Assembly: GCF_006715635.1 (NCBI RefSeq)
Contig: NZ_VFNP01000002.1
Coordinates: 248,001-312,000, forward strand
From: Streptomyces sp. SLBN-118
GTDB lineage: Bacteria; Actinomycetota; Actinomycetes; Streptomycetales; Streptomycetaceae
Reading direction: 5' to 3'
Length of the DNA: 64,000 nucleotides
Each line of letters opens with the position of its first letter. Position 1 is the stretch's first letter. The translations under genes and the position numbers were made by a program. Shown here in pieces: positions 1 through 8,766 of the stretch. The notes under the pieces are model-generated. The model searched no databases. It worked only from the letters and a program-made list of their open reading frames with translations, and was not told the origin of the DNA.

Positions 1-1
1 G

Positions 2-463
2 GGCGTCTCGTTCGCCATCCTGACCACGGGTTCGTGGGACGAGGTGGCCCCTTACGTCGAGTTCATGGGCTACACCCAGCCCTGGTACTCGGTGCGGGGC
101 GTGGAAGCGCCGGTCGGCGGAGAGATGGGGCACATCGTCTGCTTCCTGCGCGACGGCGACCGCGTGTTCCTCACCTACTCCACGACGGGCCGTGGCAACG
201 AGCCGGTCAACGGGTCTCTCGGCCTGCTGGACATGACGCCCTACGGCCGCGGCGAGGCGTGGGAGGACAACCCCGAGGGCTGGCCCGTGATCGGCGATGT
301 CCGCGAGGGGTACCCGTCCGAGGGCGGCCAGGCCTGCTGGTACTGGCGCTCGGACGCCGACGGCGTCGCCACCTGGGGCCCGACCAGCCGCCCCGTGCCG
401 CAGTGGACCCGCCCCGGCGCGACTCCCGTGGAGACCCTCGGCCGGCACGGCCACCACCACTGA
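2..463 (+). CDS. DUF899 family thioredoxin-like protein (C-terminal part)
   Basis: The reading frame is open from the left window edge, so the start lies outside; only about 153 C-terminal residues are present. The sequence matches the C-terminal half of the DUF899 family, thioredoxin-fold proteins of unknown role common in actinomycetes. Recognisable are the aromatic-rich segment GYTQPWYSV, a GHIVCFLRDGDRVFLTY strand and the end segment with QWTRPGATPVE. The protein ends in a His-rich tail, GRHGHHH. No signal peptide can be judged. The next gene is convergent and 168 bp away. The family call is from residue pattern only. Confidence 0.8.
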   Translation, partial: GVSFAILTTGSWDEVAPYVEFMGYTQPWYSVRGVEAPVGGEMGHIVCFLRDGDRVFLTYSTTGRGNEPVNGSLGLLDMTPYGRGEAWEDNPEGWPVIGDVREGYPSEGGQACWYWRSDADGVATWGPTSRPVPQWTRPGATPVETLGRHGHHH

Positions 464-631
464 CGCACCTTCGTCGCAGCGTCGACGAAAGGTGTCAAGT
501 GCCGGGCGGAACCTCCGGTCGAACTGGGCGAGGGAAGTTCGCGAGTACGGGCAGCCAGGTTGCGCAAACGGTGCAGTTCCGCATCGGGACACCGGCCCGG
601 TGACGGCCCGATACGCACCTTCGTGCGCCGG

Positions 632-1279
632 TCACAGGCTCGCGAGGAGATCGTCGAGCGGGGTCGGTACCTGCCCGGGATCGAGGGCCTCGACAAGGAG
701 GCGGCCGTAGCGGATCTTGCGGCCCTTCTTCGTGCCGAGGAAGCGCCGCAACTGCTGCTGCCGGGGGCGACCGTGGTGCGCGGGCTGGCACAAGAAGGTC
801 TGCCAGGCACGGAGATCGCCTTCGGCCCGGACGACCTCCTCGACTCTCGCTGTGCCCAGCGCGCGGATGAGCTCGTCCTCCAGGTCTCTCACGCACACGA
901 AGAAGCCCCTGCGCGGCACCCCTGCCCGCTCCAGGGCGCGGTCGTAGAAGCCCTGCTCGCCCTCGTCGCACAGTCCTGCCAGGCGCAGGCCAAGGCCGGG
1001 CGGACCGAGGAGGCCGGCGTAGCGGCCGACGCTCATCGCCCCGCCCATCGGTACGACGCACACCCCCTCGGCGGCAAGGTCCCGGCCTCGCCGTGCGGCC
1101 AGAGCCTCAACGGCCGCGAGGTCACTTTGCCCTTCGAGCAGGACCGCCGCCCCTACCCCGAGCCGCACGGCCAGATCACTCGCCGACCCGCCGGGACCGC
1201 CCTTTGCCCAGTCAATGACCGCGTCTTGGAATGCCCTCATGTCCGCCACGCAGCGATTCTGCACCTCCGCCGACGGCAT
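632..1279 (-). CDS. TOPRIM-domain protein (OLD-nuclease-like, ATPase-less)
   Basis: A 215-residue protein whose middle resembles the TOPRIM fold of OLD-family nucleases and ligase-like proteins. The acidic motif VLLEGQSDLAAVEALA (about residues 46-61) supplies the conserved Glu, and GVCVVPMGGA follows, as in actinobacterial stand-alone TOPRIM proteins. A later DxE-type element, LCDEGEQGFYDRAL, would hold the second metal-binding acidic pair. No ABC-ATPase domain is present, unlike full OLD nucleases. The start is uncertain: ATG at 1279 gives the longest form, while ATG at 1240 (MRAFQDAV) matches family N-termini better. Neither has a strong ribosome site. The substrate is unknown; DNA or RNA phosphoester cleavage is inferred from the fold. 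Confidence 0.7.
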   Translation of the reverse strand: MPSAEVQNRCVADMRAFQDAVIDWAKGGPGGSASDLAVRLGVGAAVLLEGQSDLAAVEALAARRGRDLAAEGVCVVPMGGAMSVGRYAGLLGPPGLGLRLAGLCDEGEQGFYDRALERAGVPRRGFFVCVRDLEDELIRALGTARVEEVVRAEGDLRAWQTFLCQPAHHGRPRQQQLRRFLGTKKGRKIRYGRLLVEALDPGQVPTPLDDLLASL

Positions 1280-1431
1280 GGCACGGAATATTCGGCCGCC
1301 CCGTTCGACATGCCCGACGCCTTGTCCCCTCCGGCGTCATCGCGGACCACGACACCTCCACCGCCTTTGCCAATGCGTGACCAGCAACTTGTCGCCTACC
1401 AGGAGCTGTTCAGTCACTACGCGAGTTCACG

Positions 1432-1680
1432 ATGGAATTCAGGCGAGCGCATGGTGACCGACGTGGACGGGATTACGATTGGGGCGAGTGGAGCGCGGCT
1501 TTGCTGCGTGTAAGCCTGGTCGCCCCTCCAGAAGTCGCGACTGAGATCGATGACTTCGGCCGCGCCTCAACTCCCTGGACCAAGTGGCGCGGCAGCGCGA
1601 CCCGCTGCGTGACCCGGTGAGTCCGGAAGAGTTCGAGCAGGCCAGACAGGCACCCGCCGAGGCGCAGGTGAAGCTGGTCA
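1432..1680 (+). pseudogene. Frameshifted fragment of an actinobacterial hypothetical protein
   Basis: Two frames join to give one plausible protein tail. The first frame gives VSLVAPPEVATEIDDFG. About nine codons on, another frame gives LNSLDQVARQRDPLRDPVSP followed by an EEFEQARQAPAEAQ helix. Together they look like a helical C-terminal region of a Streptomyces protein with one frameshift near 1560. No start codon or upstream domain is visible. The next fragment follows directly. I cannot name the family. Confidence 0.4.
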
Positions 1681-1711
1681 ATGCCGCGGACCGCCGAGGC
1701 CCGACTGGTCA

Positions 1712-1990
1712 CGCGGCAACCGGATCGCCTTCAGCCGCTTGGACTCCTCGGGCTTCGCCCACCTCTACCTCGTACGCCCCGACGGCACCGGACTGCACCG
1801 CATCAACGCGGCGCGCCTCAACGACAAGAACCCCTCGTGGTCCCCGGACGGCAGGCGCCTGGTCTTCACCAGAGGCGGTGCCGACGACGCGGACCCCGAA
1901 CACCTCTACCTGGCACGGGCCGACGGCTCCGGACTGACCCAGCTGACCAAGACCGCCTCCCATCACCTGGAGGCGGACTGGCTCCCGTAA
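1712..1990 (+). pseudogene. TolB/PD40-type beta-propeller fragment
   Basis: About 93 residues carrying two-and-a-half WD40-like (PD40) blades. The typical repeats are GNRIAFSRLD, LYLVRPDGTGLHRI, PSWSPDGRRLVFTRGG and LYLARADGSGLTQLT, ending ADWLP. TolB-like propellers normally have six or more blades, so the N-terminal majority is missing. A TTG at 1739 is the only start-like codon and has no ribosome site. It is best read as the remnant C-terminus of a secreted or lipoprotein propeller. The adjoining 1432-1680 fragment shows the whole stretch is degraded. Confidence 0.6.
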
Positions 1991-2464
1991 GGCGCCCGTC
2001 AGCAGCCGGTAGCCTGCCGACCAAAAACAGCTTCCTGTTCTTCGTCGTCGAGGTACCGCCGTCGGCTGCGGGCTTGGACGGGTAGGGCCTGGCCGGCGGA
2101 TCATGTGGCTGGGTTCGGGCCGGGGTCGTTGCACCCGTGTGGAACGGAGAGATCGGACGAATGACGAGTCGGCCCGACAGGCACGACGAGCGGGCCTACG
2201 TCTTCCACGGCACCGTCGTCGTCGCCGCGATCTGGCTCTTGCTGCGTCCATGATTGGCCGGACAGGACCTGGCGGTGAGGCGCTCGAAAACCAGTGGAGC
2301 AGTACCGCTGTGCGCCATTACCGTGCTGCCGAACCAAGTCGTCTAGTCAAGGATGTGCCGTTGTACACCAAGTGAGACCTCCCGAGCGCTGATTCGTCGC
2401 GCGTCGCGCATGGGCGCCGCGCTTCTTTTTGCTGCGGACTTCTCACTGAAACCGGTGTACTTCT
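1991..2464. other. Intergenic region, 474 bp
   Basis: No recognisable gene apart from the 30-residue membrane ORF at 2161-2253, listed separately. No strong terminator or repeat was seen. Confidence 0.5.
2161..2253 (+). CDS. Possible 30-residue single-span membrane peptide
   Basis: ATG preceded by a GGAGAGA-like ribosome site. The product is basic and polar at its N-terminus (MTSRPDRHDERAYVFHG), followed by a hydrophobic segment, TVVVAAIWLLLRP, that could form one short membrane span. It may be a genuine small protein or the N-terminal remnant of a larger membrane protein. There is no comparative evidence. Confidence 0.25.
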   Translation: MTSRPDRHDERAYVFHGTVVVAAIWLLLRP

Positions 2465-3013
2465 GTGCTCAATAACTGGGTGGTCGTGCCCACCTGCCTG
2501 CCGCTCGTTCTCCGCCGTTGCCACGTATGCGCGTCCGAGCGCTTCCGGGCAAGCGGTAAGTTTCGCGTCAACGCAAACCACAAGCTCATCGACGCCTCGC
2601 TCCTCGCGCTCTGCACCGCTTGCGGGGAAACTGCAAAGCTCACGGTCCTGGAGCGGATGAATGTGCGCTCCGTACGACCGGAGATGCTGGACCGGCTGCA
2701 TGACAACGACCTTGGCCTGACAGCTGAGCTGCTCCAGGATCCGGTCGTTCAGCGCCGTAATCGCATCGCCCTCGACTGGGACAACGCCTGGCGCCTCGAC
2801 ACCGGCGGACCGGATCACCTGGACCGCGAGGTGATCGACGTCTCGGTCCGCTTTGCGGCGCGGATTCCGGTCCGGCCGGTGCGACTGATCGCTGAAGGTT
2901 GCCGTCTTTCGCGGGCAGAGGTCGAGAGACTGATCACGGAGGGGAAACTCATCTCGGCAGTCCGGCTGAGCGGCAAGCTCTCCGGCGACTTCACCTTCAC
3001 GCTCAAGCGCTGA
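2465..3013 (+). CDS. DUF1062 domain-containing protein
   Basis: A 182-residue protein starting at GTG. The N-terminus (LNNWVVVPTCLPLVLRRCHVC) and the two Cys pairs, CHVC and CTAC, match the zinc-ribbon-like start of the DUF1062 family. The rest is the usual charged middle (FRVNANHKLIDASLLALC; NRIALDWDNAWRLD) and a C-terminal helical part with RAEVERLITEGKL. Length is normal for the family and the gene looks intact. It stands alone between degraded genes and a strong terminator 17 bp downstream. The function of the family is unknown; the Cys pairs suggest zinc binding. Confidence 0.85.
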   Translation: MLNNWVVVPTCLPLVLRRCHVCASERFRASGKFRVNANHKLIDASLLALCTACGETAKLTVLERMNVRSVRPEMLDRLHDNDLGLTAELLQDPVVQRRNRIALDWDNAWRLDTGGPDHLDREVIDVSVRFAARIPVRPVRLIAEGCRLSRAEVERLITEGKLISAVRLSGKLSGDFTFTLKR

Positions 3014-3029
3014 GCCCTCCTCGGGACAA

Positions 3030-3062
3030 GGGCCTGTCCGGCAAGATCCACCGGACAGGCCC
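3030..3062 (+). terminator. Rho-independent-like hairpin after the DUF1062 gene
   Basis: Perfect 12-bp stem, GGGCCTGTCCGG paired with CCGGACAGGCCC, with a 9-nt loop. It lies 17 bp past the stop. It has no T-tract, as is usual for Streptomyces terminators. Confidence 0.8.
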
Positions 3063-3593
3063 CACCCGAAACTGCAGGCCAGTCGGCCCTCTTCATGCGA
3101 GTGCGTTTCGAAGCCCTGGGGGTCTAAGCTCGGCTGATGACCTTGGAATGGGAACAGTTAATTGTTCACTCGGTAGATCCGGGTGGCCTTGGGGCAGTGG
3201 TGGGCCGGGGCCCTTGGGTGGGTCGTGGTCCACTCCTCCGATGAGTTCTGTGTCCTTGGCCAACGGCGTCAGTAGCTAAGCGTTTGGTGCATGACGCAGG
3301 CCCTTGCACGCGTTACGCATCGTCTACGCATCCGCCGTACCCGGCAGCATCAACTGCCGTAGCTGCTCAGCCGTCGCCGGATTCACGACACCCAGCGCGA
3401 GCAGCACCAGGTCCGCGCCCGCGCCGTGAACGTGTACGGCCTATGCCACGTATCACCCACGGCTCCACCCTTTCGTCGTATCCGCCACCCCGGCTCGGGC
3501 GGCATCCCCGGGGCCGGCGCCCGCGCCCTACAGCGGCCCCGCACGACCACTCCACCACCCTCCACTACAGAAGAGAGGCGGGAGCGGCCGCGG
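3063..3593. other. Intergenic region, 531 bp
   Basis: No supported gene. ORFs here overlap each other in several frames and have no recognisable motif. Confidence 0.5.
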
Positions 3594-4756
3594 TCAGCGT
3601 TTGACGCGGCCGCGGATGGCCAGGACGGCCAGGCCGAGCAGTACGGGTTCGGTGAGGCGGGTGGCCATCTCGGTGTAGGTGCCGGTGGTGGTCAGGTTCT
3701 GGCCGGAGGAGCGGAACACCACCGAGTTGATCACCACCTGCAGGGACTTCTCGAACCGCTCGGTCGACAGCAGACGCTCGCGGAACGGCCCGTCGGGGTT
3801 GACCGGATCGGGTGTTTCTGTGGTCGTCGTGATGCTGCGGCCGGTGAGGATGCCGGTGCTGGTGGGCTTCGGGTCGTCCTGCGGCAGGCCCCAGAGCATC
3901 ATCGCCAGCACGGTGGCGGTCATGGCTGCCAGCAGCCACCCCAGAGCACGGGAGGCCCGTAGGCCATAGCCGGACAGCGCCCAGTACGCGGTGAGCAGAC
4001 TCCGCTCGGCCCACGGAATGTCGTCGGCGTGGCGGCGCATCTCCATCTCGCCGTAGTAGAAGTCGGCGGCGCCCGGTTCGTGTTTGCCGTCTTCGAAGGC
4101 CTTGCGCAGTTGCCGATAGACCGGTGCCAGCGCGGCCGGTTCCAGTACTTCTTCCCCCCTCCGGTGCAGGCTTCCAGCCGCTCGTGGCGGTGCCGCGGCC
4201 GGCGCGCCAGTGGTGCTCTTCGGCCAGCGTCCGGCGCGGCGTCCAGCGCGTTGGTCGCATCCCCCGTCGACGCAGACCTGAGGGGGCGGCGGCCAGGGTG
4301 TATCGCCCTTCCAGCCGCAATTGGTCAAGGTGGATGGTCCCGGCGAACCGGCAGTCGGTGAGGTCGATGTCGGTGAGCACCAGGTGCGCCGCGTCCACAC
4401 CTCGCAGGGATACGGCCCGTACGCGGGGATCCGGCAGACCCGCTTCGGCCATCTCTTCGCTGTCTACGGTGAAGGGCAGGGAGCGGGCGGCGATGCTCAC
4501 CGGGTATTCCAGAACCGCGTCACTCAAGTCCACGGTGGCGTGCCGCAGTCGCAGCGCGGCAGTCTGGGCCCACCGCGTCCGCCAGCAGCGCAAGGCCGCG
4601 GTTGCCGCCTCGATGATCACCGCCTTCTCGAACACTGCCTCCGACAGATCCAGCGTCCCCGTGCACGCCAGCGGCCCCATCACTGCAGCGCGTTCAAACA
4701 CCACCCCCAAAAACTGGGCGTCGCCGGCGATCAATGCCCCGTCGAAGCGGGCGTCA
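3594..4756 (-). pseudogene. 3' half of a disrupted pentapeptide-repeat membrane protein
   Basis: Reading on the minus strand from the element boundary, DARFDGALIAGDAQFLG continues the pentapeptide repeats of the 10357-11189 fragment. These are followed by the family's C-terminal domain: the conserved stretch EPAALAPVYRQLRKAFEDGK, FYYGEMEMRR, and two hydrophobic segments (LLTAYWALSGYG to AMMLWGLP, and the C-terminal LLGLAVLAIRGRVKR), as in ion-channel-like pentapeptide proteins. One extra G in a run of six (4155-4160) shifts the frame between WKPAPEG and EEVLEPAAL. Apart from that shift and the 5.6 kb insertion the coding sequence is well preserved, suggesting recent inactivation. The original protein was probably membrane-anchored with a cytoplasmic beta-helix; its role is unknown. 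Confidence 0.85.
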
Positions 4757-5039
4757 GTGCCCTTTCTCAACCTCCGGTATGGATCTTTGAGCGGGTTTGG
4801 TCTAGTTCGGTGGCCGGAACCGATGGGCCTGTAGGCGGGCGGTGTTTTGCTCGGGGGTGTGTCGTTCCAGGCAGTGGCGCCGGTTGCAGCGGATGAAACT
4901 GCGTACGGCCGCGCCGGTAAGGGGCAAGGGCCGGCGGGTGTGTCCGGTGTGCGGGATGGTCTGGTGGCGAGGCTGGATTACCGCCACAACGCGGTGCAGT
5001 GCTCGCCGCGGTGCCGTCGGAGCGGTGGGTGGTTCGGCC
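4757..5039 (+). repeat. Left inverted repeat of the 5.6 kb element, with a decayed zinc-ribbon gene
   Basis: Homologous to 10011-10356 in opposite orientation. Similarity runs from GTGCC to the shared GTGGGTGGTTCGG block. Compared with the right copy it lacks about 60 bp after GGGCCTGT and has a later frameshift. The encoded zinc-ribbon protein is therefore broken: FCSGVCRSRQWRR and KLRTA, RRVCPVCG lie in one frame, and DYRHNAVQCSPRCRR in another. Confidence 0.85.
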
Positions 5040-5593
5040 TCGATCTGCGAACCCGGATGACCCTACGGGAACACCAGTTCGACGGCGCCAGCCCGGAGCT
5101 GCGCCGGACACCCTCGCGGGCGCAGGGTCGACAGCTGGCCGGCCCGGGAAGGGGGGCGGCGCAACAGGCCGGTCAGGGCCGGGGTGTGCCCGGTCGGCCC
5201 TCACGGTGAGAGGGCCGATGGCGTATCCATGACATAGACCGCAGTGGTGCTCCGCAGGAGCCTGGGACGCCCTCAGGAGCACCCGACCCGTTGAACGCCC
5301 CGGCCATGGCCCCGGGGCGGCAGAGCCTTCTTTGGGGAGACGGGCTTCTGCGTGTCCCCGGTCGGGCGCACACAGCTCCTGACCGGGGATATTTCAGCGC
5401 CCGTGGGTCCCTGGGCGGCTCCGAGTGGTCGTGTGCCTGTTTGTGCCGTGCGAGCCAGCCAGTGACGAGTTCTGTGGAGAGTAGGCTGAGGTCACCGAGG
5501 GCATTGCGTGCGCTGGTGGCCATGCCGACGCCGTTTTCGGTGAACAACCATGCCGGGCCGGTGAAACCGTGCCTGGAGGCAGGTTCACATCCC
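5040..5593. other. Non-coding or degraded stretch inside the element
   Basis: No recognisable gene. A minus-strand open stretch around 5400-5590 (LGDLSLLSTELVTGWLARHK) looks protein-like but matches no family I know. Confidence 0.4.
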
Positions 5594-6067
5594 ATGGAAC
5601 CGACTGCCGCTCATTTCGCGACCACCTCGACGCGCCCCTCCCCGCCACCGCCGGTCCGGCTTTCGCTGGCTCCGTACGAAACCGTCCCGGGCGGATTCGA
5701 CGGCGCCTGGTGGCCGTATTCCTGCGACCTCACCGCCGAACTGCCCCCTCTGCTGGAAGCGATGGACGGGGTGGGCACCATCACCAGGGTCACTTTGGGG
5801 ATCGACTCCTGGCCCGATGTCCCCCACCAGGTCGCCGCGGGCAGGCACTTCGTGACCGTGGGGTGGTTCGTCTCCGGTCGCGACCAGCACGAGATGCTGC
5901 TCTGCTCCTATCACCAGGGGTTCCGCACCTTGCTCGTCATCCCTCCCGTGACGACGGCCGACACGGCCGCCTGGCTGATGAACACGCCCGTCCCGGTCGA
6001 CGGCAGCCGCACCGCCACCCAACTGCTGGAGATCGGTGAGGAGTCGGTCCGAAGCGATACCCGCTGA
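5594..6067 (+). CDS. DUF5994 family protein
   Basis: A 157-residue protein from ATG 5594; the longer upstream frame has no coding character. It matches the DUF5994 family of actinobacteria: RLSLAPYETVPGGFDGAWWP near the start, LPPLLEAMDG, then ITRVTLGIDSWPDVPHQV, a GWF strand and LLVIPPVTTADTAAWLM. Two Trp-rich motifs (GAWWPYS, DSWPDVP) are the family hallmark. It has no signal peptide or membrane segment. A weak GGAGG lies about 16 bp upstream. Family function is unknown. It is cargo of the 5.6 kb element and lies 560 bp upstream of the flavodoxin gene. Confidence 0.8.
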   Translation: MEPTAAHFATTSTRPSPPPPVRLSLAPYETVPGGFDGAWWPYSCDLTAELPPLLEAMDGVGTITRVTLGIDSWPDVPHQVAAGRHFVTVGWFVSGRDQHEMLLCSYHQGFRTLLVIPPVTTADTAAWLMNTPVPVDGSRTATQLLEIGEESVRSDTR

Positions 6068-6627
6068 CGGGCCGCTGCGATCCTTGGGACGCGGTGAGGT
6101 CGTCCTGCCGGGACGTGGGCGGTGCGGGGTGACGGTGGCCCGGGCGACCGTCAGTGCCTGTGTCCCGGCTTCGATTGACTATGGCGCAGTTCTGGAACTA
6201 TTCCGGAATGACGGAAAAGCGTCCATCGCTCCTAAGAGAGGCAATGGACACCAGGAGTGCCATATCGCTCGCCGTTCGCAAGGCGTAGGGTCTCTGCCAG
6301 GCCCTGGACCCTGGCTGGTCATCCGCAGATGAAAGCCACAGGAATGGATTCCGTTCCTCGACCCTCACCCGTTCCGTTCAAACCACGAGCAACGGGAAAC
6401 GGCGCTGGGATGCACCGCCCGCATGGCGGAACTGCCTCGCCTTCAGCGGCAGGACCAGCGCATCCTTCCCGACCCGTGGGCAGCAGCAGAAGTACGCACA
6501 TCTTTGTATGTGGAGCTGCCCCGAGCCACCGGCAGCGGCCCGACCATGGGCAAGTGGCCCCTGCGGTCCTCGCCGCGATCGGAGTTCCCGGACTGCAGAA
6601 ACTCTGAGAGGAGCGTTCACGGACAAG
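6068..6627. other. Intergenic stretch inside the element, 560 bp
   Basis: No supported gene. A 26-codon ORF (6210-6290, MTEKRPSLLREAMDTRSAIS) could be a gene remnant. The ribosome site GAGAGGAG near 6606-6613 belongs to the next gene. Confidence 0.4.
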
Positions 6628-7251
6628 GTGCTTGTCGCTTACGCGACGAAGAACTGGTCCACGGCGCAGATCGCCCGCACCATCACCCAGGTCCTGCGCA
6701 ACGAGGGCCTCGAAGCCGAGATGAGGCTGGTGTCAGAGGCCGGCGATGTCCAGACATACGACGCCGTGATCCTCGGCAGCCCGCTCTACGAGGGGTGGTG
6801 GCTCAAGGACGCCCACCGGTTCCTCAAGGATCAAGGTGAAGCTCTGCGTGCACGACCGGTGTGGCTGTTCAGCAGCGGTCCCCTCGACGATTCGGCGCGC
6901 GGAGGGGACATCCCGCCCGTCCCCGAGGTGCAGCACAGTTTCATCCGGATCAACGCGCGGGACCACGTCACTTTCGGTGGCTGTCTGCAGGAGGGCGCCA
7001 GGGGCTGGGTCGCCCAGACGCTGGTCAGTTCCGGAAAGTGCGGGGACTTCCGCGACTTCGAACAGATATCCGCCTGGGCTCGCGGGATCGCCACCGCACT
7101 GGTCAACAAGGCCACGGACCTGCCGAAGGGGTACGCAACGGGTATGCCGACACTGCCCTTCGGTACACCGACGAGGGGGCGATGGTGGAGTCTGCGCCGC
7201 CGCTCGGAGGTGCGTACGCCGGTAGGCGGGGGAGTTCGGCGGCGGGCTTGA
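6628..7251 (+). CDS. Flavodoxin-domain protein (HemG/menaquinone-dependent dehydrogenase-like)
   Basis: A 207-residue protein from GTG 6628, preceded by GAGAGGAG. The N-terminus KVLVAYATKNWSTAQIA is the FMN phosphate-binding loop, with Thr and Ser where flavodoxins carry the T/S-x-T-x-x-(A/T) loop. YDAVILGSPLYEGWW and WLFSSGPL are the following flavodoxin strands and loops. The protein resembles flavodoxin-like redox proteins that some annotate as protoporphyrinogen dehydrogenase-like. The last 50 residues (Arg-rich, from GMPTLPFG) are not conserved-looking and run to the edge of the neighbouring IS, so the natural C-terminus may be replaced. Cytoplasmic electron transfer is inferred; the partner is unknown. 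Confidence 0.75.
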   Translation: MLVAYATKNWSTAQIARTITQVLRNEGLEAEMRLVSEAGDVQTYDAVILGSPLYEGWWLKDAHRFLKDQGEALRARPVWLFSSGPLDDSARGGDIPPVPEVQHSFIRINARDHVTFGGCLQEGARGWVAQTLVSSGKCGDFRDFEQISAWARGIATALVNKATDLPKGYATGMPTLPFGTPTRGRWWSLRRRSEVRTPVGGGVRRRA

Positions 7252-7255
7252 GCAG

Positions 7256-8315
7256 GACCGTTTGGGGTCTGTTCCCGTTTCCTGCAAGAGGGCAGCGGAG
7301 TGAGTTTCGGCGCGCAGCTCGTGTGCCGCTCAGGGCTCTTGGCGGGTTGATCCACAAGTTGCGTCGGCCACCCCGTTTCCCGGTCATGCAGCCTGTGCCA
7401 GGTAGCACGGGGTGATGTCGCGCCGTTCGGCGGGACGCGCCGTGCGGCGGGTGAGGCGCCTTGTCATCAAGGTGATGGCCGCCCAGGTGATGAGTGATTC
7501 GCTCATCTCGGGGAGGCGTTCGTGGTCGCGGCAGTGACGGCGGGCCCGCATGATCCATGACCAAGACCGCTCGACCACCCATCGGCGGGGAAGGACGACG
7601 AAGCCTTTCGCGTCCGGTGGGCGGCGGACGGTCTTGATCGTAATGTCGAGGTAGGTCTTGGCCCAGGTCACGAGCTTCCCGGCGTAGGCGGAGTCGGCCC
7701 AGACGATGGCTATTTCAGGGTGGATGAGTGCGACGCGGAACAGCAGCTCCTTGGCCGCCTCGCGGTCGGTCACGTTCGCCGCGGTCACCATCACCAGAAG
7801 CACCAGACCTCTGTTGTCGCAGATGAGGTGCCTTTTCCTCCCGTTGTTTTTTTTGGCTTCGTCCCATCCCCGAGTGTCCTTGCCGACGGTCTCGGACGCC
7901 TTGATGCTCTGAGAGTCGACGATCGCCGAGGCGGCGCGGGGTGTCTTCCCGCTGGCCAGGCGGACCCTGCGGCGGAGATGGTCGCGGATGACGCGGATGA
8001 CGCCGATGACACCGGCGGCGGCCCAGCGCCGCGCGAACCCGTAGATGGTCCGCCAGGGCGCGAAGTCGACGGGCATCGCGCGCCATTTTATTCCGTTATC
8101 GACCAGGTAGCGGATGCCGTCGACGATCTCTCGACGGGGGTGGGCCTCGGGATGTCCTCCGGTCGGTTTCTGGCAGGCCGGGACGGGCAACAGCGGCTCG
8201 ATCAGGCGCCATTCGGCATCGGTCATGTCGGAGGGGTAGCGGGGCTCACGCATCAGGATGGTGGGGCCCGGCCCGGTGGCAAGCGCTGCGGACGCGTGGA
8301 CCGGACCCCGGTCTC
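7256..8315 (-). mobile_element. IS5-family insertion sequence (ends approximate)
   Basis: The transposase gene is bracketed by imperfect inverted ends. The left has GACCGTTTGGGGTCTGTTCC (7256-7275); the right, on the minus strand, has GAGACCGGGGTCCGGTCC (8298-8315). Exact termini and target duplication could not be fixed by eye. It lies within the 5.6 kb element, downstream of the flavodoxin gene. Confidence 0.55.
7384..8253 (-). CDS. IS5-family DDE transposase
   Basis: A 289-residue protein in one frame. The N-terminal RYPSDMTDAEWRLIEPLLPV is the DUF4096 HTH-like start common to actinobacterial IS5-family (IS427-like) transposases, followed by GIRYLVDNGIKWRAMP. The catalytic triad is visible: Asp in IVDSQSIKAS, Asp in VWADSAYAG, and Glu in WVVERSWSW. 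KRHLICDNRGL is the usual strand between them. Length and motifs suggest an active enzyme with no frameshift. Members of this family cut and rejoin DNA at the IS ends. It could also act on related ends in trans, but that is not shown here. Confidence 0.92.
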   Translation of the reverse strand: MREPRYPSDMTDAEWRLIEPLLPVPACQKPTGGHPEAHPRREIVDGIRYLVDNGIKWRAMPVDFAPWRTIYGFARRWAAAGVIGVIRVIRDHLRRRVRLASGKTPRAASAIVDSQSIKASETVGKDTRGWDEAKKNNGRKRHLICDNRGLVLLVMVTAANVTDREAAKELLFRVALIHPEIAIVWADSAYAGKLVTWAKTYLDITIKTVRRPPDAKGFVVLPRRWVVERSWSWIMRARRHCRDHERLPEMSESLITWAAITLMTRRLTRRTARPAERRDITPCYLAQAA

Positions 8316-8350
8316 CTGATTCTGCGGTGAGCGTCCTGGCCGTGGCGGCG

Positions 8351-8764
8351 TCAGCGCGGTGGCCGGGCGGCCATCGCGAGGTTCGACTCGATCGCCTTCA
8401 TCTGGTCGCTGAGGTAGCCGGCCCACGTGCTCTTGGGGAACAGGGCCAGGTGCGGGCCGATCGTGCCCGTGATCATCCGGCGGAACTGGGTGAGTCTCTC
8501 GCTGAGCCAGGCCCGCTCCCACTCCTCCAGCTCGGCCTCGCTCGCGCAGAAGTGATACCCCACCTCACGCCCCCAGATGACCGGTGGCCAGCCGCGTTCG
8601 GCGCACAGATCGCGCAGCGCGCCAAGTCCCCGTCTGGTCTGCCAGCGGCTGAGCTCGCACGCACCCATCAGGCGCGACAGGACCATGCCAGCGGGCGCGA
8701 CCTCGAACAGGGCGGTACGGATCAGGTCGGCGTGGCGCTCCGCTGCCGGGGAGCGCTTGGCCAC
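8351..8764 (-). CDS. RacP-like HTH protein
   Basis: A 137-residue protein starting at GTG 8764, two bases after the stop of the DUF6192 gene, so the two are probably co-translated. AERHADLIRTALFEVAPAGM, then VLSRLMGACELSRWQTRRGL forms a predicted winged-helix or HTH. It continues with a conserved block (VIWGREVGYHFCASEAELEEWE) and a C-terminal helical region. It resembles proteins annotated RacP in Streptomyces plasmids and mobile regions; I recall that name from annotation and cannot verify it here. A regulatory or replication-accessory role is inferred. Cargo of the 5.6 kb element. Confidence 0.6.
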   Translation of the reverse strand: MAKRSPAAERHADLIRTALFEVAPAGMVLSRLMGACELSRWQTRRGLGALRDLCAERGWPPVIWGREVGYHFCASEAELEEWERAWLSERLTQFRRMITGTIGPHLALFPKSTWAGYLSDQMKAIESNLAMAARPPR

Positions 8765-8766
8765 GG

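Noticed and set aside
2103..2375. 90-residue plus-strand frame
   Set aside because: Arg-rich, no motif, and overlaps a better small membrane ORF in another frame.
5291..5593. N-terminal extension of the DUF5994 frame
   Set aside because: The stretch before ATG 5594 has no family-like sequence and is antisense-like in composition.
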